The translations under genes and the position numbers were made by a program. Below are positions 32,068 through 38,902 of a stretch of 38,902 nt of DNA, in pieces (the stretch's first letter is position 1; each line of letters begins with the position of its first letter). Where the stretch lies: NCBI GenBank assembly GCA_046048055.1, contig JBJOGW010000056.1:1-38902 (forward strand). Reading direction: 5' to 3'. This DNA is from SYAC01 sp046048055. GTDB lineage: Bacteria > Planctomycetota > Phycisphaerae > Phycisphaerales > SM1A02. The notes under the pieces were generated by a model, which had not been told where the DNA came from, did no database searches, and saw only the letters and a program-made list of their open reading frames with translations.

Positions 32068-32925
32068 ATGCCCACCATCCACCCCACCGCCGTCGTCGAC
32101 CCCTCCGCCCAGCTCGGCGCCAACGTGCGGATCGGCCCCTGGTGCGTGGTCGGCCCCGACTGCCATCTCGGCGAGGGCACCGAGCTGGTCTCGCATGTGC
32201 ACATGGATCGCGACACGGTGCTGGGCCGCGAGAACGTGCTGCACCCGTTCACCGTGGTGGGTGGTCCTCCGCAGGACAAGAAGTTCCATGGCGAGCGAAC
32301 GCGGCTCGAGGTGGGTGATCGCAACCAGATCCGCGAGTACACCAGCATCCACCGCGGCACCGCCAACGGCGGTGGGCTCACCGTGATCGGCAGCGACAAC
32401 CTGATCATGGGCTGCGTGCACATCGCGCATGACTGCCGGGTGGGCTCGCAGGTGATCCTGGCCAACAACGCGATGATCGCGGGCCACGTGACGGTCTGTG
32501 ACGGCGCCAACGTGGGCGGCGGCGCCGGGCTGCACCACTTCGTGCGGGTGGGCACCCGCGGCTTCATCGGGGCCATGGCCCGCGTGAGCAAGGACGTGCC
32601 GCCCTACATGATCGTGGAGGGCAACCCCGCCGAGGTGCGCGGTCACAACGCCATCGCCATGCGGCGGCTGGGCCTTGCCGACGCCGAGGTGGAGGCCATG
32701 AAGGAGTGCTACAAGCGGCTCTTCCGCGATCGTGGCGGCAACATCCTCGAGAAGGTGGCCGCGCTGCGGGGCGAGTACGCGGATTTCGCCAGCGTGCAGA
32801 CGCTGTGCGATGCCGTGCTGGAGAGCGCCGGCGGCGTGCATGGCCGGGCCCAGGAGAACGGCCGGGGCGACGACAAGCGCGGCGTGCGTGTGGGCGCGGG
32901 AACGCCCGCACGACCCGAAGCCTGA
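32068..32925 (+). CDS. lpxA: UDP-N-acetylglucosamine acyltransferase
   Basis: LpxA performs the first lipid A step, 3-O-acylation of UDP-GlcNAc. The protein has 285 residues, against about 262 in E. coli. The beta-helix begins at once (IHPTAVVDPSAQLGANVRIG). The catalytic block is MGCVHIAHDCRVG, with the general-base His at 121, then ILANNAMIAGHV and DVPPYMIVEGNPAEVRG. The C-terminal helical part (EAMKECYKRLFRDRG) is typical. The last 25 residues are a polar Gly/Arg tail not seen in model LpxA. It follows lpxC-fabZ by 6 nt. lpxB and lpxH/I/G are not in the window. Confidence 0.94.
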   Translation: MPTIHPTAVVDPSAQLGANVRIGPWCVVGPDCHLGEGTELVSHVHMDRDTVLGRENVLHPFTVVGGPPQDKKFHGERTRLEVGDRNQIREYTSIHRGTANGGGLTVIGSDNLIMGCVHIAHDCRVGSQVILANNAMIAGHVTVCDGANVGGGAGLHHFVRVGTRGFIGAMARVSKDVPPYMIVEGNPAEVRGHNAIAMRRLGLADAEVEAMKECYKRLFRDRGGNILEKVAALRGEYADFASVQTLCDAVLESAGGVHGRAQENGRGDDKRGVRVGAGTPARPEA

Positions 32926-32940
32926 CACCCAGGAGGCTCC

Positions 32941-33657
32941 ATGACCACCCCCACCGGCAAGGCACGCATCGACGAGCAGATGGAGATGGCCGTGGCGGCG
33001 CTGCGCCGCGGCAAGTGGTTCGAGGCCGAACGGTGCGCTCAGAAGGCGCTGGAGATGGCGCGGCGTTCCGAGGCCTTCGGCATGATGGCCGGCATCTGCA
33101 TGCCGCTGCAGGAGGCCAGACGGCAGCGGCTTCAGGAGGCGATGGACTGCAAGCAGGTGCAGGTGATCCGCGAGGGCGTGGTTGAGGAGATGCGCATCAA
33201 GCCGGGCTGCTACATGATCGAGCCGCCGCTTGTGGGAGCCGATGCCCGCCGTCTCCGTCTGGCGGCCCTGCGCGACGAGATCCCGGTGGCGGTGCTCTGC
33301 CGCGAGCCGATCAACCGCATGGGCCTGTGCCCGGTGGTGGCGATCGGGGCGATCACGGTGCGCACGCGGATCCAGCCGCCCAAGAACCTGGAGAAGCCCA
33401 CGCTGTCGTGGTTCGCCGATGCGCTCGAGCAGCTGGGCGACTTCGCGATCGAGACGGTGGACGCGGGCCACGACCTCGACAAGCAGATCGACGACGTCAT
33501 GGCCAAGCTGGATGCGCACCCGGACCATGAGGGGCTGCACCACACGCTGGTGGCGCTGTGCGAGCGGGCCTCCAAGGGCTTCGAGCGCCGGCGCGACGCG
33601 GACTTCGACCCGCTCGAGGCCGAGCTGGCCCAGGACATGGACGACGAGAGCGAGTGA
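32941..33657 (+). CDS. Unknown protein at the end of the lpx operon
   Basis: The 238-residue protein has a strong AGGAGG (32931-32936) 4 nt before ATG 32941 and a 15-nt gap from lpxA, so it is likely co-expressed. Residues about 8-60 look like a helix-turn-helix pair of TPR type (MEMAVAALRRGKWFEAERCA, QKALEMARRSEAFGMMAGI). The middle part has beta strands (CYMIEPPLVGADARRLRLAA, IPVAVLCREPI, GLCPVVAIGAITVRTRI). The C-terminal part is helical and ends in acidic residues (DMDDESE). No signal peptide or membrane helix is present, so it is cytoplasmic. I do not recognise the family; similar genes may be limited to the Phycisphaerae. A regulatory or scaffolding role is only a guess from the TPR-like part. 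Confidence 0.7.
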   Translation: MTTPTGKARIDEQMEMAVAALRRGKWFEAERCAQKALEMARRSEAFGMMAGICMPLQEARRQRLQEAMDCKQVQVIREGVVEEMRIKPGCYMIEPPLVGADARRLRLAALRDEIPVAVLCREPINRMGLCPVVAIGAITVRTRIQPPKNLEKPTLSWFADALEQLGDFAIETVDAGHDLDKQIDDVMAKLDAHPDHEGLHHTLVALCERASKGFERRRDADFDPLEAELAQDMDDESE

Positions 33658-33665
33658 CCGATATC

Positions 33666-33691
33666 AGGGACGGGTCTTCGTATCGGACCCT
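33666..33691 (+). repeat. Putative REP element, copy A
   Basis: This 26-bp element begins AGGGACGGGTCT and ends TATCGGACCCT. It contains GGGTC (33672-33676) and GACCC (33686-33690) as a 5-bp stem with a 9-nt loop. It fills most of the 45-nt gap between the convergent stops of the unknown gene and the M24 peptidase, so it could end transcripts from both sides. Copies B and C flank the RAYT gene. Confidence 0.75.
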
Positions 33692-33702
33692 GCCGGCGAC
33701 CC

Positions 33703-34866
33703 TCAGCTCCAGGCCAGCCCTTCCGACAGGCCGTTCCCAAGGTTCTCCGCCCCGCTCTCGGTGACCAGCACCACATCCTCCACGCGCACGCCGCCGATCG
33801 CGTGGCTGTAGAGGCCCGGCTCGATGGTGATCACGTCCCCGGCCACGAGCGAGGGTCCGTTTCGGTCCAGCAGCGGTGGCTCGTGAACCTCCAGGCCCAG
33901 GCCATGGCCCGTGCCGTGCACCATGCCGCACCATGTCGCCGCGGCGCCTTGAGGGGGCATTCCGGTGCCGTAGCCCGCCGCCGAGATCGCCTGCAGCGCG
34001 CACGCGTGAACCTCTTCGGCTCTGGCGCCCACCCGCACCGCCATCGTGGCCGCGACCTTGGCCGCGAGCACCGTGGCGTGCATGCCGGCCACCTCCGCGG
34101 GAATCTCGCCGTGCACCACGGTGCGCGTGCAGTCACCCCAGTAGCCCGTGGCCTTGTCCCGCGGGAAGATGTCCACGATCACGGGCTCGCCGGTGCGAAG
34201 GGGACCATGGCCCTCGTGGTGGCAGTCGCCACCCTGCGGACCGCCCGCGACGATCGACCGCGGATTCTCGAAGCCGCGCCTTGCGAGGAAGGCATCGATC
34301 TCGCCACGGACACGCTCGCTGGTGAGGGCCTCGCCTGCATGCATGAGGGCTCCGTCGGCCACGGTGTTGGCGCGAGCGATCAGGCGGCAGGCCATGGCCA
34401 TCGCCTCCTCCGTGACATGCTGCGCGGCACGGATCGCACGCACCTCCTCGTCATCCTTGGCTCGGCGATCCGCCACGAAGAGCGTCGGCTCGCAACGCAC
34501 TGCGACGCCCGCACGCACCAGTTCGTGGTGATAGATCGCCGGCAGCGTCCGGTCGCAGACGACCTTGCGCACGCCAGCCCGCCGAATGCACTCCGCGAGC
34601 GACTGGGCCGTGGCGGTCTCCCGGTCGCCACTGAGTCCGCCTGCAGGCTCGAAGTCACGAGGGCAAGCGAACGTGTCCGCACGGGCATGCCGGCGGGCCC
34701 GGTCCATCTCGATGTCGCGCAGGATCAGCGTTCGACGGCGATGCGGGGCGGCGGGCCAGTCCACCATCGCCACGGGATCACCCACGCGAAAGCGGATGCG
34801 GTGGTAGAGCAGCATGTTCACGGCGGGGATGCCCGCCATGACGATGGCCTCGTCGTGCGCGATCAT
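33703..34866 (-). CDS. M24-family Xaa-Pro-type aminopeptidase
   Basis: The 387-residue protein has a creatinase-like N-terminal domain (about 1-140) and a pita-bread C-terminal domain. Metal ligands of M24 are present: Asp in PVIVDIFPRDKATGYWGDCT (two Asp), His in VHGTGHGLGLEVHEPP, Glu in ITIEPGLY and Glu in VRVEDVVLVTE. It would cleave N-terminal residues before Pro in the cytoplasm, using Mn or Co. ATG 34866 is chosen because TACTAT (34879-34874) lies 7 nt upstream, while ATG 34875 is inside that element. A frame open to 35172 runs through the REP and the RAYT gene and is not accepted. The promoter overlaps REP copy B. Confidence 0.9.
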   Translation of the reverse strand: MIAHDEAIVMAGIPAVNMLLYHRIRFRVGDPVAMVDWPAAPHRRRTLILRDIEMDRARRHARADTFACPRDFEPAGGLSGDRETATAQSLAECIRRAGVRKVVCDRTLPAIYHHELVRAGVAVRCEPTLFVADRRAKDDEEVRAIRAAQHVTEEAMAMACRLIARANTVADGALMHAGEALTSERVRGEIDAFLARRGFENPRSIVAGGPQGGDCHHEGHGPLRTGEPVIVDIFPRDKATGYWGDCTRTVVHGEIPAEVAGMHATVLAAKVAATMAVRVGARAEEVHACALQAISAAGYGTGMPPQGAAATWCGMVHGTGHGLGLEVHEPPLLDRNGPSLVAGDVITIEPGLYSHAIGGVRVEDVVLVTESGAENLGNGLSEGLAWS

Positions 34867-34878
34867 GGGTCCCATAGT

Positions 34879-34904
34879 AGGGACGGGTCTATGTATCAGA
34901 CCCT
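34879..34904 (+). repeat. Putative REP element, copy B
   Basis: This 26-bp element begins AGGGACGGGTCT and ends TATCAGACCCT. Its stem is GGGTCT (34885-34890) with AGACCC (34898-34903) and a 7-nt loop. It differs from copy A at four positions. It carries the RAYT stop codon (34889-34891) and abuts the -10 of the M24 peptidase gene. Confidence 0.78.
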
Positions 34905-35611
34905 CGAACCGGCGTCCCGCCGCGGAACGGGGCCATCCACGATCCCCGACCGTGACGAACCCGATTGCGCGCGGCGTCCAGCTTCCGGACAACTCCGGCA
35001 GCCGACTCCACGACCCGCTGCATCCGAGCACTGGAGGACATGAAGCCGCCCCGGCATGCGTGCTGGAAGTCGGCCTCAAACTCCTCAGGCAGCGGCTCAC
35101 GCAACAACCTTGCGCGGTGCCGCTCAAGCTCCCACGGTAGCCGGGTGACACGTGGCGTGCGGATGCCATCACCGATCGATGCCGCCGAGCCGTGCGTCCA
35201 CAAGAAGGCCTCTCCGACGAGTCCGGCCTTCACGGGATTTCGCTCCACGTACACCACGCCTCGCAGCACTCTTTCATGAGGAATCACGAATCCCTTGAAT
35301 CGCGATCCGTAGACGCATCCACTCCCACGCGTCACCGAGTCCCGGCGAACGGCCATGGCATGAACGCTCTCAACCCGGTGCATGAACTGGGACAGGTGTT
35401 GAACGCTCCGGGGACGCACAATCAGATGCCAGTGGTTCGGCATGAGCGTCCACGCGGTGATCTCCATGCCAATCTCGCACTGGGCCCAGGCAAGGAGCGA
35501 GGCGAAGCCTTCATACTCCGAGGACGCCGCAAACAGCCGCTGCCGATCCACCCGTCGATTCATGACGTGCACGTACTCGCCTGCACACTCCCAACGAGCT
35601 CCACGAGGCAT
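34889..35611 (-). CDS. REP-associated tyrosine transposase (RAYT, Y1_Tnp)
   Basis: The 240-residue protein belongs to the single-strand Y1/HUH transposase family related to IS200/IS605 TnpA. It has YVHVMNRR near the start, AWTLMPNHWHLIVRP with the metal-binding His60-Trp-His62, a helix QFMHRVESVHAMAVR, and GSRFKGFVIP. VVYVERNPVKAGLV follows with the nucleophile Tyr121. The C-terminal 70 residues are basic and family-variable. RAYTs are normally single-copy and domesticated, and act on REP hairpins. The last residues (RGSDT) and the stop are encoded by REP copy B. ATG 35611 has no strong Shine-Dalgarno. G+C here is somewhat below that of neighbours (36 of 60 in 35221-35280), consistent with transfer. 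Confidence 0.9.
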   Translation of the reverse strand: MPRGARWECAGEYVHVMNRRVDRQRLFAASSEYEGFASLLAWAQCEIGMEITAWTLMPNHWHLIVRPRSVQHLSQFMHRVESVHAMAVRRDSVTRGSGCVYGSRFKGFVIPHERVLRGVVYVERNPVKAGLVGEAFLWTHGSAASIGDGIRTPRVTRLPWELERHRARLLREPLPEEFEADFQHACRGGFMSSSARMQRVVESAAGVVRKLDAARNRVRHGRGSWMAPFRGGTPVRGSDT

Positions 35612-35829
35612 GGGGCGAGTGTGGGCTTGTCACGCACCTGAACTGCCGCGTGGTGCCAAAATTCCTGTGCACGGCGATCGAAAGGCAACAGGGTGCGTGG
35701 CGGTCCCGCAGCACCGAACGCTGCCGGGCTCCGGGGGTGAGCGGGGCCACGCGTGGGGATCAGGTGGGACGTGGCATGATCAAGTTCACCGCACGCCCTC
35801 GGAAAGATCCGCGGTCCTTGGCGAGGCCT

Positions 35830-35859
35830 GGGTCTTGTCCGATAAGCAAACCCGTCCCT
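35830..35859 (-). repeat. Putative REP element, copy C
   Basis: On the minus strand it begins AGGGACGGGTTT and continues GCTTATCGGAC, matching copy A at 20 of the first 23 positions, then ends AAGACCC. GGGTTT can pair with AGACCC including one G-T pair. It lies 10 nt past the ettA stop, so it may also act as an ettA 3' hairpin. Confidence 0.68.
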
Positions 35860-35869
35860 TGTATGGGAC

Positions 35870-37573
35870 TCAGGCTCGCGTCAGCTTGCGGTAGGTCACG
35901 CGGTGCGGCGTGGCATCGGCACCCAGGCCCAGCCGCTTGCGGCGGTCCTCCTCGTACTCGCTCCACGATCCCGGGAACATGAAGACGCGGCTGTCACCCT
36001 CGAACGCCAGGATGTGTGTGGCCACGCGGTCCAGGAACCAGCGGTCATGGCTGATCACCAGCACCACGCCCGCGTAGTTCTGGATGGCCTCCTCGAGCGC
36101 CCGCATGGTGTTCACGTCCAGGTCGTTCGTGGGCTCGTCCAGCAGGATCACGTTGGCGCCACTGGTCAGCATGCGTGCCAGATGCACCCGGTTGCGCTCG
36201 CCACCGCTCAGCACCCCCACCTGCTTCTGCTGGTCGCTGCCCGTGAAGCCATAACGGCTCACATAGGCGCGGCTGTTCACCTCGGCTCCACCCAACTTGA
36301 TCATCTCGCTGCCTCCCGAGATCGCCTGCCACACGCTCTCGGTGTCCTTCAGCGAGTCGCGGGTCTGCTCCAAGTACGCCAGTTTCACGGTCTCGCCCAC
36401 GCGGAACTCGCCGGCATCGGGCTTCTCGTGCCCGGTGATCATCCGGAAGAGCGTGGTCTTGCCCGCGCCATTGGGCCCAATGATCCCAACCACCGCGCCC
36501 GGCGGCAGATCAAAGGAGGCCCCGTCGAGCAGCATGCGGTCGCCGAAGGCCTTGCGGACCTCCTTGGCCTGCACCACCACGTTGCCCAGCCGCGGCCCGG
36601 GCGGAATGAAGATCTCGATCTCCTTCGCCTTGGCCTTGGTGTCCTGCGACAGCAGTTGCTCGTAGCTGCTCACGCGAGCCTTGCTCTTGGCCTGGCGACC
36701 CTTGGGGTTCTGACGGATCCACTCCAGCTCACGAGCCAGCGTCTTCTGCCGCTGGCTCTCCTGCTTTTCCTCCACCTCCAGGCGCTTGCGCTTCTGCTCG
36801 AGCCAGCCGGTGTAGTTGCCCTTGTAGGGAATGCCCTCGCCGCGGTCCAGCTCCAGGATCCAACCGGCCACGTTGTCCAGGAAGTAGCGATCATGCGTGA
36901 CCGCGATCACCGTGCCCTCGTATCGCTTCAGGTGCTGCTCCAGCCATCCCACGCTCTCCGCATCCAGGTGGTTGGTGGGCTCGTCCAGCAGCAGGATGGA
37001 GGGCCTTCGCAGCAGCAGGCGGCAGAGGGCCACGCGTCGCTTCTCGCCGCCCGAGCAGGTGTTCAGCGGCTGGTCCGGCGGCGGGCACCGCAAGGCCTCC
37101 ATGGCCATCTCCAGCTGGTTGTCCACGCTCCAGGCGTCGAGTTTCTCCAGTCGCTCCTGCACCTCGGCCTGACGGTTGAGCACCTTCTCCATCGCGTCGG
37201 CATCGAGCGGTTCGGCCAGTTTCTCGTTCAGGCGGTCGAACTCGGCCAGCAGGTCGAAGGTGGCCTGGGCACCCTCCCGCACCACCTCCATCGCGGTGCG
37301 CGTCTCGCCCAGAAGCGGCTCCTGCTCCAGATATCCGATGTCGTAGCCGCCGGCAGACCAGACCTTGCCCTCGAAGGCCGTGTCCACGCCCGCCATGATC
37401 CTGAGCAGCGTGCTCTTGCCGCTGCCGTTCAGGCCCAGCACACCGATCTTGGCCCCGAAGTAGTAGGAAAGCGAGATGTCCTTCAGGATCGGCCTGCGGT
37501 CGATCTCCTTGGTCACCCCCTGCATGGAGTAGATGATCTGGGTGGTTTCGGCGGCGTTCGTGGTCGAAGGCAT
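35870..37573 (-). CDS. ettA: ABC-F translation factor EttA
   Basis: EttA is an ABC-F ATPase that binds the ribosomal E site and gates entry into elongation according to ADP/ATP. The 567-residue length is near the usual 555. It has two ATPase domains: Walker A GLNGSGKST and GPNGAGKTT, signatures CSGGEKRRVALCRLLL and LSGGERNRVHLARML, Walker B ILLLDEPTNHLDAES and VILLDEPTNDLDV. The linker holds the arm and PtIM helix typical of EttA (ELEWIRQNPKGRQAKSKAR). ATG 37573 has AAGGAT 5 nt upstream; the open frame to 37651 is not needed. It diverges from the initiator tRNA gene 252 nt away and has REP copy C at its 3' end. Confidence 0.95.
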   Translation of the reverse strand: MPSTTNAAETTQIIYSMQGVTKEIDRRPILKDISLSYYFGAKIGVLGLNGSGKSTLLRIMAGVDTAFEGKVWSAGGYDIGYLEQEPLLGETRTAMEVVREGAQATFDLLAEFDRLNEKLAEPLDADAMEKVLNRQAEVQERLEKLDAWSVDNQLEMAMEALRCPPPDQPLNTCSGGEKRRVALCRLLLRRPSILLLDEPTNHLDAESVGWLEQHLKRYEGTVIAVTHDRYFLDNVAGWILELDRGEGIPYKGNYTGWLEQKRKRLEVEEKQESQRQKTLARELEWIRQNPKGRQAKSKARVSSYEQLLSQDTKAKAKEIEIFIPPGPRLGNVVVQAKEVRKAFGDRMLLDGASFDLPPGAVVGIIGPNGAGKTTLFRMITGHEKPDAGEFRVGETVKLAYLEQTRDSLKDTESVWQAISGGSEMIKLGGAEVNSRAYVSRYGFTGSDQQKQVGVLSGGERNRVHLARMLTSGANVILLDEPTNDLDVNTMRALEEAIQNYAGVVLVISHDRWFLDRVATHILAFEGDSRVFMFPGSWSEYEEDRRKRLGLGADATPHRVTYRKLTRA

Positions 37574-37784
37574 GGCGGATCCTTGATGCGTCCCGATCAT
37601 CGTAGTCGTGGATGCGACGGCCCTCACCGACGGACTCACTCGATTCCACATCGCGCCTTGTTGGGGTCGGGGATCGGAACACGATCGCGAACAGGCATAT
37701 TGCCCTCGCGTTCACGGGCCGCCACGGGTCGGGAGGCGTGAACTCCGAAACCGCCGTCATTGCAGCACCGGCTGATCGGGCCGG

Positions 37785-37813
37785 TTGACGCGAGCGTGGC
37801 CCACGCGTAACCT
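37785..37813 (+). promoter_or_regulatory. Promoter of tRNA-fMet
   Basis: TTGACG (37785-37790) and TAACCT (37808-37813) are separated by exactly 17 nt. The start site would be near 37820, six bases before the mature tRNA. This is the best sigma-70 match found in the window. Confidence 0.75.
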
Positions 37814-37825
37814 TTCTGATTCGAC

Positions 37826-37899
<74 letters not shown>

Positions 37900-37907
37900 T
37901 TCAGGGA

Positions 37908-37924
37908 AGCCGCCACAAGCGGCT
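37908..37924 (+). other. Short hairpin after tRNA-fMet
   Basis: AGCCGC and GCGGCT form a perfect 6-bp stem with loop CACAA, 8 nt after the tRNA 3' end. It may help 3' processing or protect the precursor. Confidence 0.4.
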
Positions 37925-37944
37925 GCCCGTCAGGTGAAGAGAGA

Positions 37945-37980
37945 ACGCCTCGGTCCTGGGACCGGGGCGTCTTTCATTTT
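37945..37980 (+). terminator. Rho-independent terminator of tRNA-fMet
   Basis: ACGCCTCGGTC (37945-37955) and GACCGGGGCGT (37960-37970) form an 11-bp stem with one T-G pair and a CTGG loop, followed by CTTTCATTTT (37971-37980). Confidence 0.85.
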
Positions 37981-38027
37981 CGAGACGGAGAAGCGGTGAA
38001 TCGGAGCGTGGGCGATGGGCGGGCGCT

Positions 38028-38131
38028 TGTCTCTCGCTGTCTCTGGTGCGAGCTCGCGAGGCACGACTGGGCACGCCGCAACACCAACGGCACTGTTTGT
38101 CTCTCCTTGTCTCTTGGCCGAAGTTGTCTCT
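38028..38131. repeat. Five TGTCTCT heptamers, partly in 10-bp phase
   Basis: TGTCTCT occurs at 38028, 38038, 38098, 38108 and 38125. The first two and the next two are spaced by exactly 10 bp. Most copies are preceded by T. This is in the 311-nt stretch between tRNA-fMet and the HNH gene, where I see no convincing gene; short frames on both strands lack protein-like composition. Confidence 0.6.
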
Positions 38132-38210
38132 GTTTCAGAGTGTCAATCCTGTCGCCGACTGAATCTGAGGTTCGCGACTTGTGAGTGAACAAGTTCGAGC
38201 CCGGAGGGCG

Positions 38211-38902
38211 CTAGCCCTTTCGGCCCCGGTTGTGTGCAGGGCACAGCAGTCGCCCGTTGGACACCGACGTGGCGCCGTTGTCCTTCCACATCACCACGTG
38301 ATCCGCGTCAGCCTTGGCAGGATCTGGAAACTTCTCCGGGCATCTTTTTCCCTTCTCGTCCCTGTGCTCGCACTGCCCTTGGGCGTGATTCCAGATCGCC
38401 AACTTCTGTTCGGCAGTGAAGGTCCGGACGTCGCGATCCTTCCTTCGCCAGTCCTTGTTGCGCTCGAACAGCCATGCACAAAGAATCTGGTGCCGGCTGT
38501 CAATGCGATTCTGCGCGTAGCCAGCGTTACTCAGTTCATTAGTAAAAACCAGCCAGGGCGTATCCTTCGGGTTCGAAGCCCGCGCAGTCTCGAACTTTGC
38601 AATCTCCGCAGCCCAATCGAAGTCCTTCGGGATATCGAAGTCGCGGCATATCTCGCGCCAAGCGCGAAACACGGTGAGGATCAGGAATGCAGAGCGCAAC
38701 TGCGGCAGCAATACGCGCTTCTTGCCCACCCGAGTCTCCATTTGCTTCAAGAAGCTCTGGAGGATTCTGACAAACTCAGCCTCTTGGCCCTTAGTGAGCT
38801 GATCGGCCTTTTCCCGATACAGTTGTGCGAGGCTCTCCCAGTGCTTGTCTTTCCCGGGATAGAGATATTCGTGCAGCAAGACATCGCATACGTTTCGGTG
38901 GG
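38211..38902 (-). CDS. HNH endonuclease-domain protein, 5'-partial
   Basis: The frame is open to the window end, so the N-terminus is missing; a TTG at 38879 is only an internal option. The visible 230 residues are mostly helical and charged (WESLAQLYREKADQLTKGQE, AFLILTVFRAWREICRDFD). They end in a compact HNH domain: Cys170 and Cys180 (CEHRDEKGKRC), ADADHVVMWKDNG with Asp193-His194, Asn208, and LLCPAHN with Cys213 and His216 (numbering from TTG 38879). C-terminal HNH domains of this type occur in DUF262/GmrSD-like restriction and defence proteins, but the diagnostic N-terminal part is outside the window. G+C is about one half in a sample (31 of 60, 38521-38580), well below the neighbours, which suggests recent transfer next to a tRNA gene. 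Confidence 0.75.
   Translation of the reverse strand, partial: HRNVCDVLLHEYLYPGKDKHWESLAQLYREKADQLTKGQEAEFVRILQSFLKQMETRVGKKRVLLPQLRSAFLILTVFRAWREICRDFDIPKDFDWAAEIAKFETARASNPKDTPWLVFTNELSNAGYAQNRIDSRHQILCAWLFERNKDWRRKDRDVRTFTAEQKLAIWNHAQGQCEHRDEKGKRCPEKFPDPAKADADHVVMWKDNGATSVSNGRLLCPAHNRGRKG

Larger units (their letters stand above)
34879..35859. mobile_element. RAYT gene with flanking REP elements in opposite orientation
   Basis: A Y1 transposase gene (34889-35611, minus) lies between REP copy B (plus orientation, at its 3' end) and REP copy C (minus orientation, 218 nt upstream of its start). This matches known RAYT/REP units, where a single-copy transposase is bounded by REPs it is thought to spread. 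There are no terminal repeats of a classical IS and no target duplication that I can identify. Confidence 0.7.

Noticed and set aside
30406..33543. Long open frame on the minus strand across the lpx genes
   Set aside because: It lies opposite four confident genes and shows no protein-like features.
34866..35172. Longer N-terminus for the M24 peptidase running through the transposase region
   Set aside because: The extension is read from the REP and the opposite frame of RAYT sequence and has no similarity to the peptidase family. ATG 34866 fits both homology and promoter spacing.
37974..38192. Short frames on both strands between tRNA-fMet and the HNH gene
   Set aside because: They have no start signals, basic low-complexity translations, and one begins inside the tRNA terminator.

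Overview
This is a high-GC, gene-dense bacterial chromosome segment, most likely from the Planctomycetota and probably Phycisphaerae-like. That placement is inferred from a fused LpxC-FabZ, a planctomycete-style prepilin-like protein with a C-terminal H...DG motif, a stand-alone LigD-type phosphoesterase relative, and a short RpoD-like sigma factor. The window holds lipid A, BamA and Skp genes, so the cell has a diderm outer membrane. No phage, CRISPR array or classical insertion sequence is visible.

Region 1 (1-7631): a partial MFS transporter, a GT39-like membrane glycosyltransferase and a small orphan come first. A histidine kinase and a Cys-rich small protein then diverge from what looks like one shared -10 element. 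A ribosome/tRNA cluster follows on the minus strand (rpsU, rsfS, trmB), with a NYN-domain protein and pdxH on the plus strand. Region 2 (7660-14345): dnaE, a class IV aminotransferase, and an RskA-like anti-sigma factor with its ECF sigma factor. The sigma gene has an unusual leader in which a C/U-rich strand can pair either with an upstream purine run or with the Shine-Dalgarno sequence. Region 3 (14497-23552): a prepilin-like protein, an EEP-fold membrane protein that seems to lack catalytic residues, dnaK, a secreted protein with three Cys repeats, an ArsR-methyltransferase fusion, a TPR lipoprotein candidate, a LigD-PE-like protein, a DUF456 protein, a UVR-motif protein and an RpoD-type sigma factor with an AT-hook-like tail.

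Region 4 (23562-33657) is an envelope-biogenesis block. lpxD copy 1 and gcvT are on the minus strand. Facing away from them are bamA, two ompH/skp genes, lpxD copy 2, lpxC-fabZ, lpxA and an unknown gene, largely joined by 4-bp stop/start overlaps. The block supplies early lipid A enzymes together with the beta-barrel insertase and periplasmic chaperones. Region 5 (33666-35859) is an M24 peptidase gene plus a REP-associated tyrosine transposase (RAYT) with three copies of its putative REP element. One copy supplies the transposase stop codon and abuts the peptidase start. Region 6 (35870-38902): ettA, an initiator tRNA-fMet with a good promoter and terminator, a spacer with phased TGTCTCT repeats, and a lower-GC HNH nuclease gene cut by the window edge.

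Two expression features recur. Many genes overlap their upstream neighbour by ATGA or GTGA, and several first genes have a -10-like hexamer 6-9 nt before the start codon, which suggests leaderless or near-leaderless mRNAs. All functional calls rest on motif reading; no database search was run.
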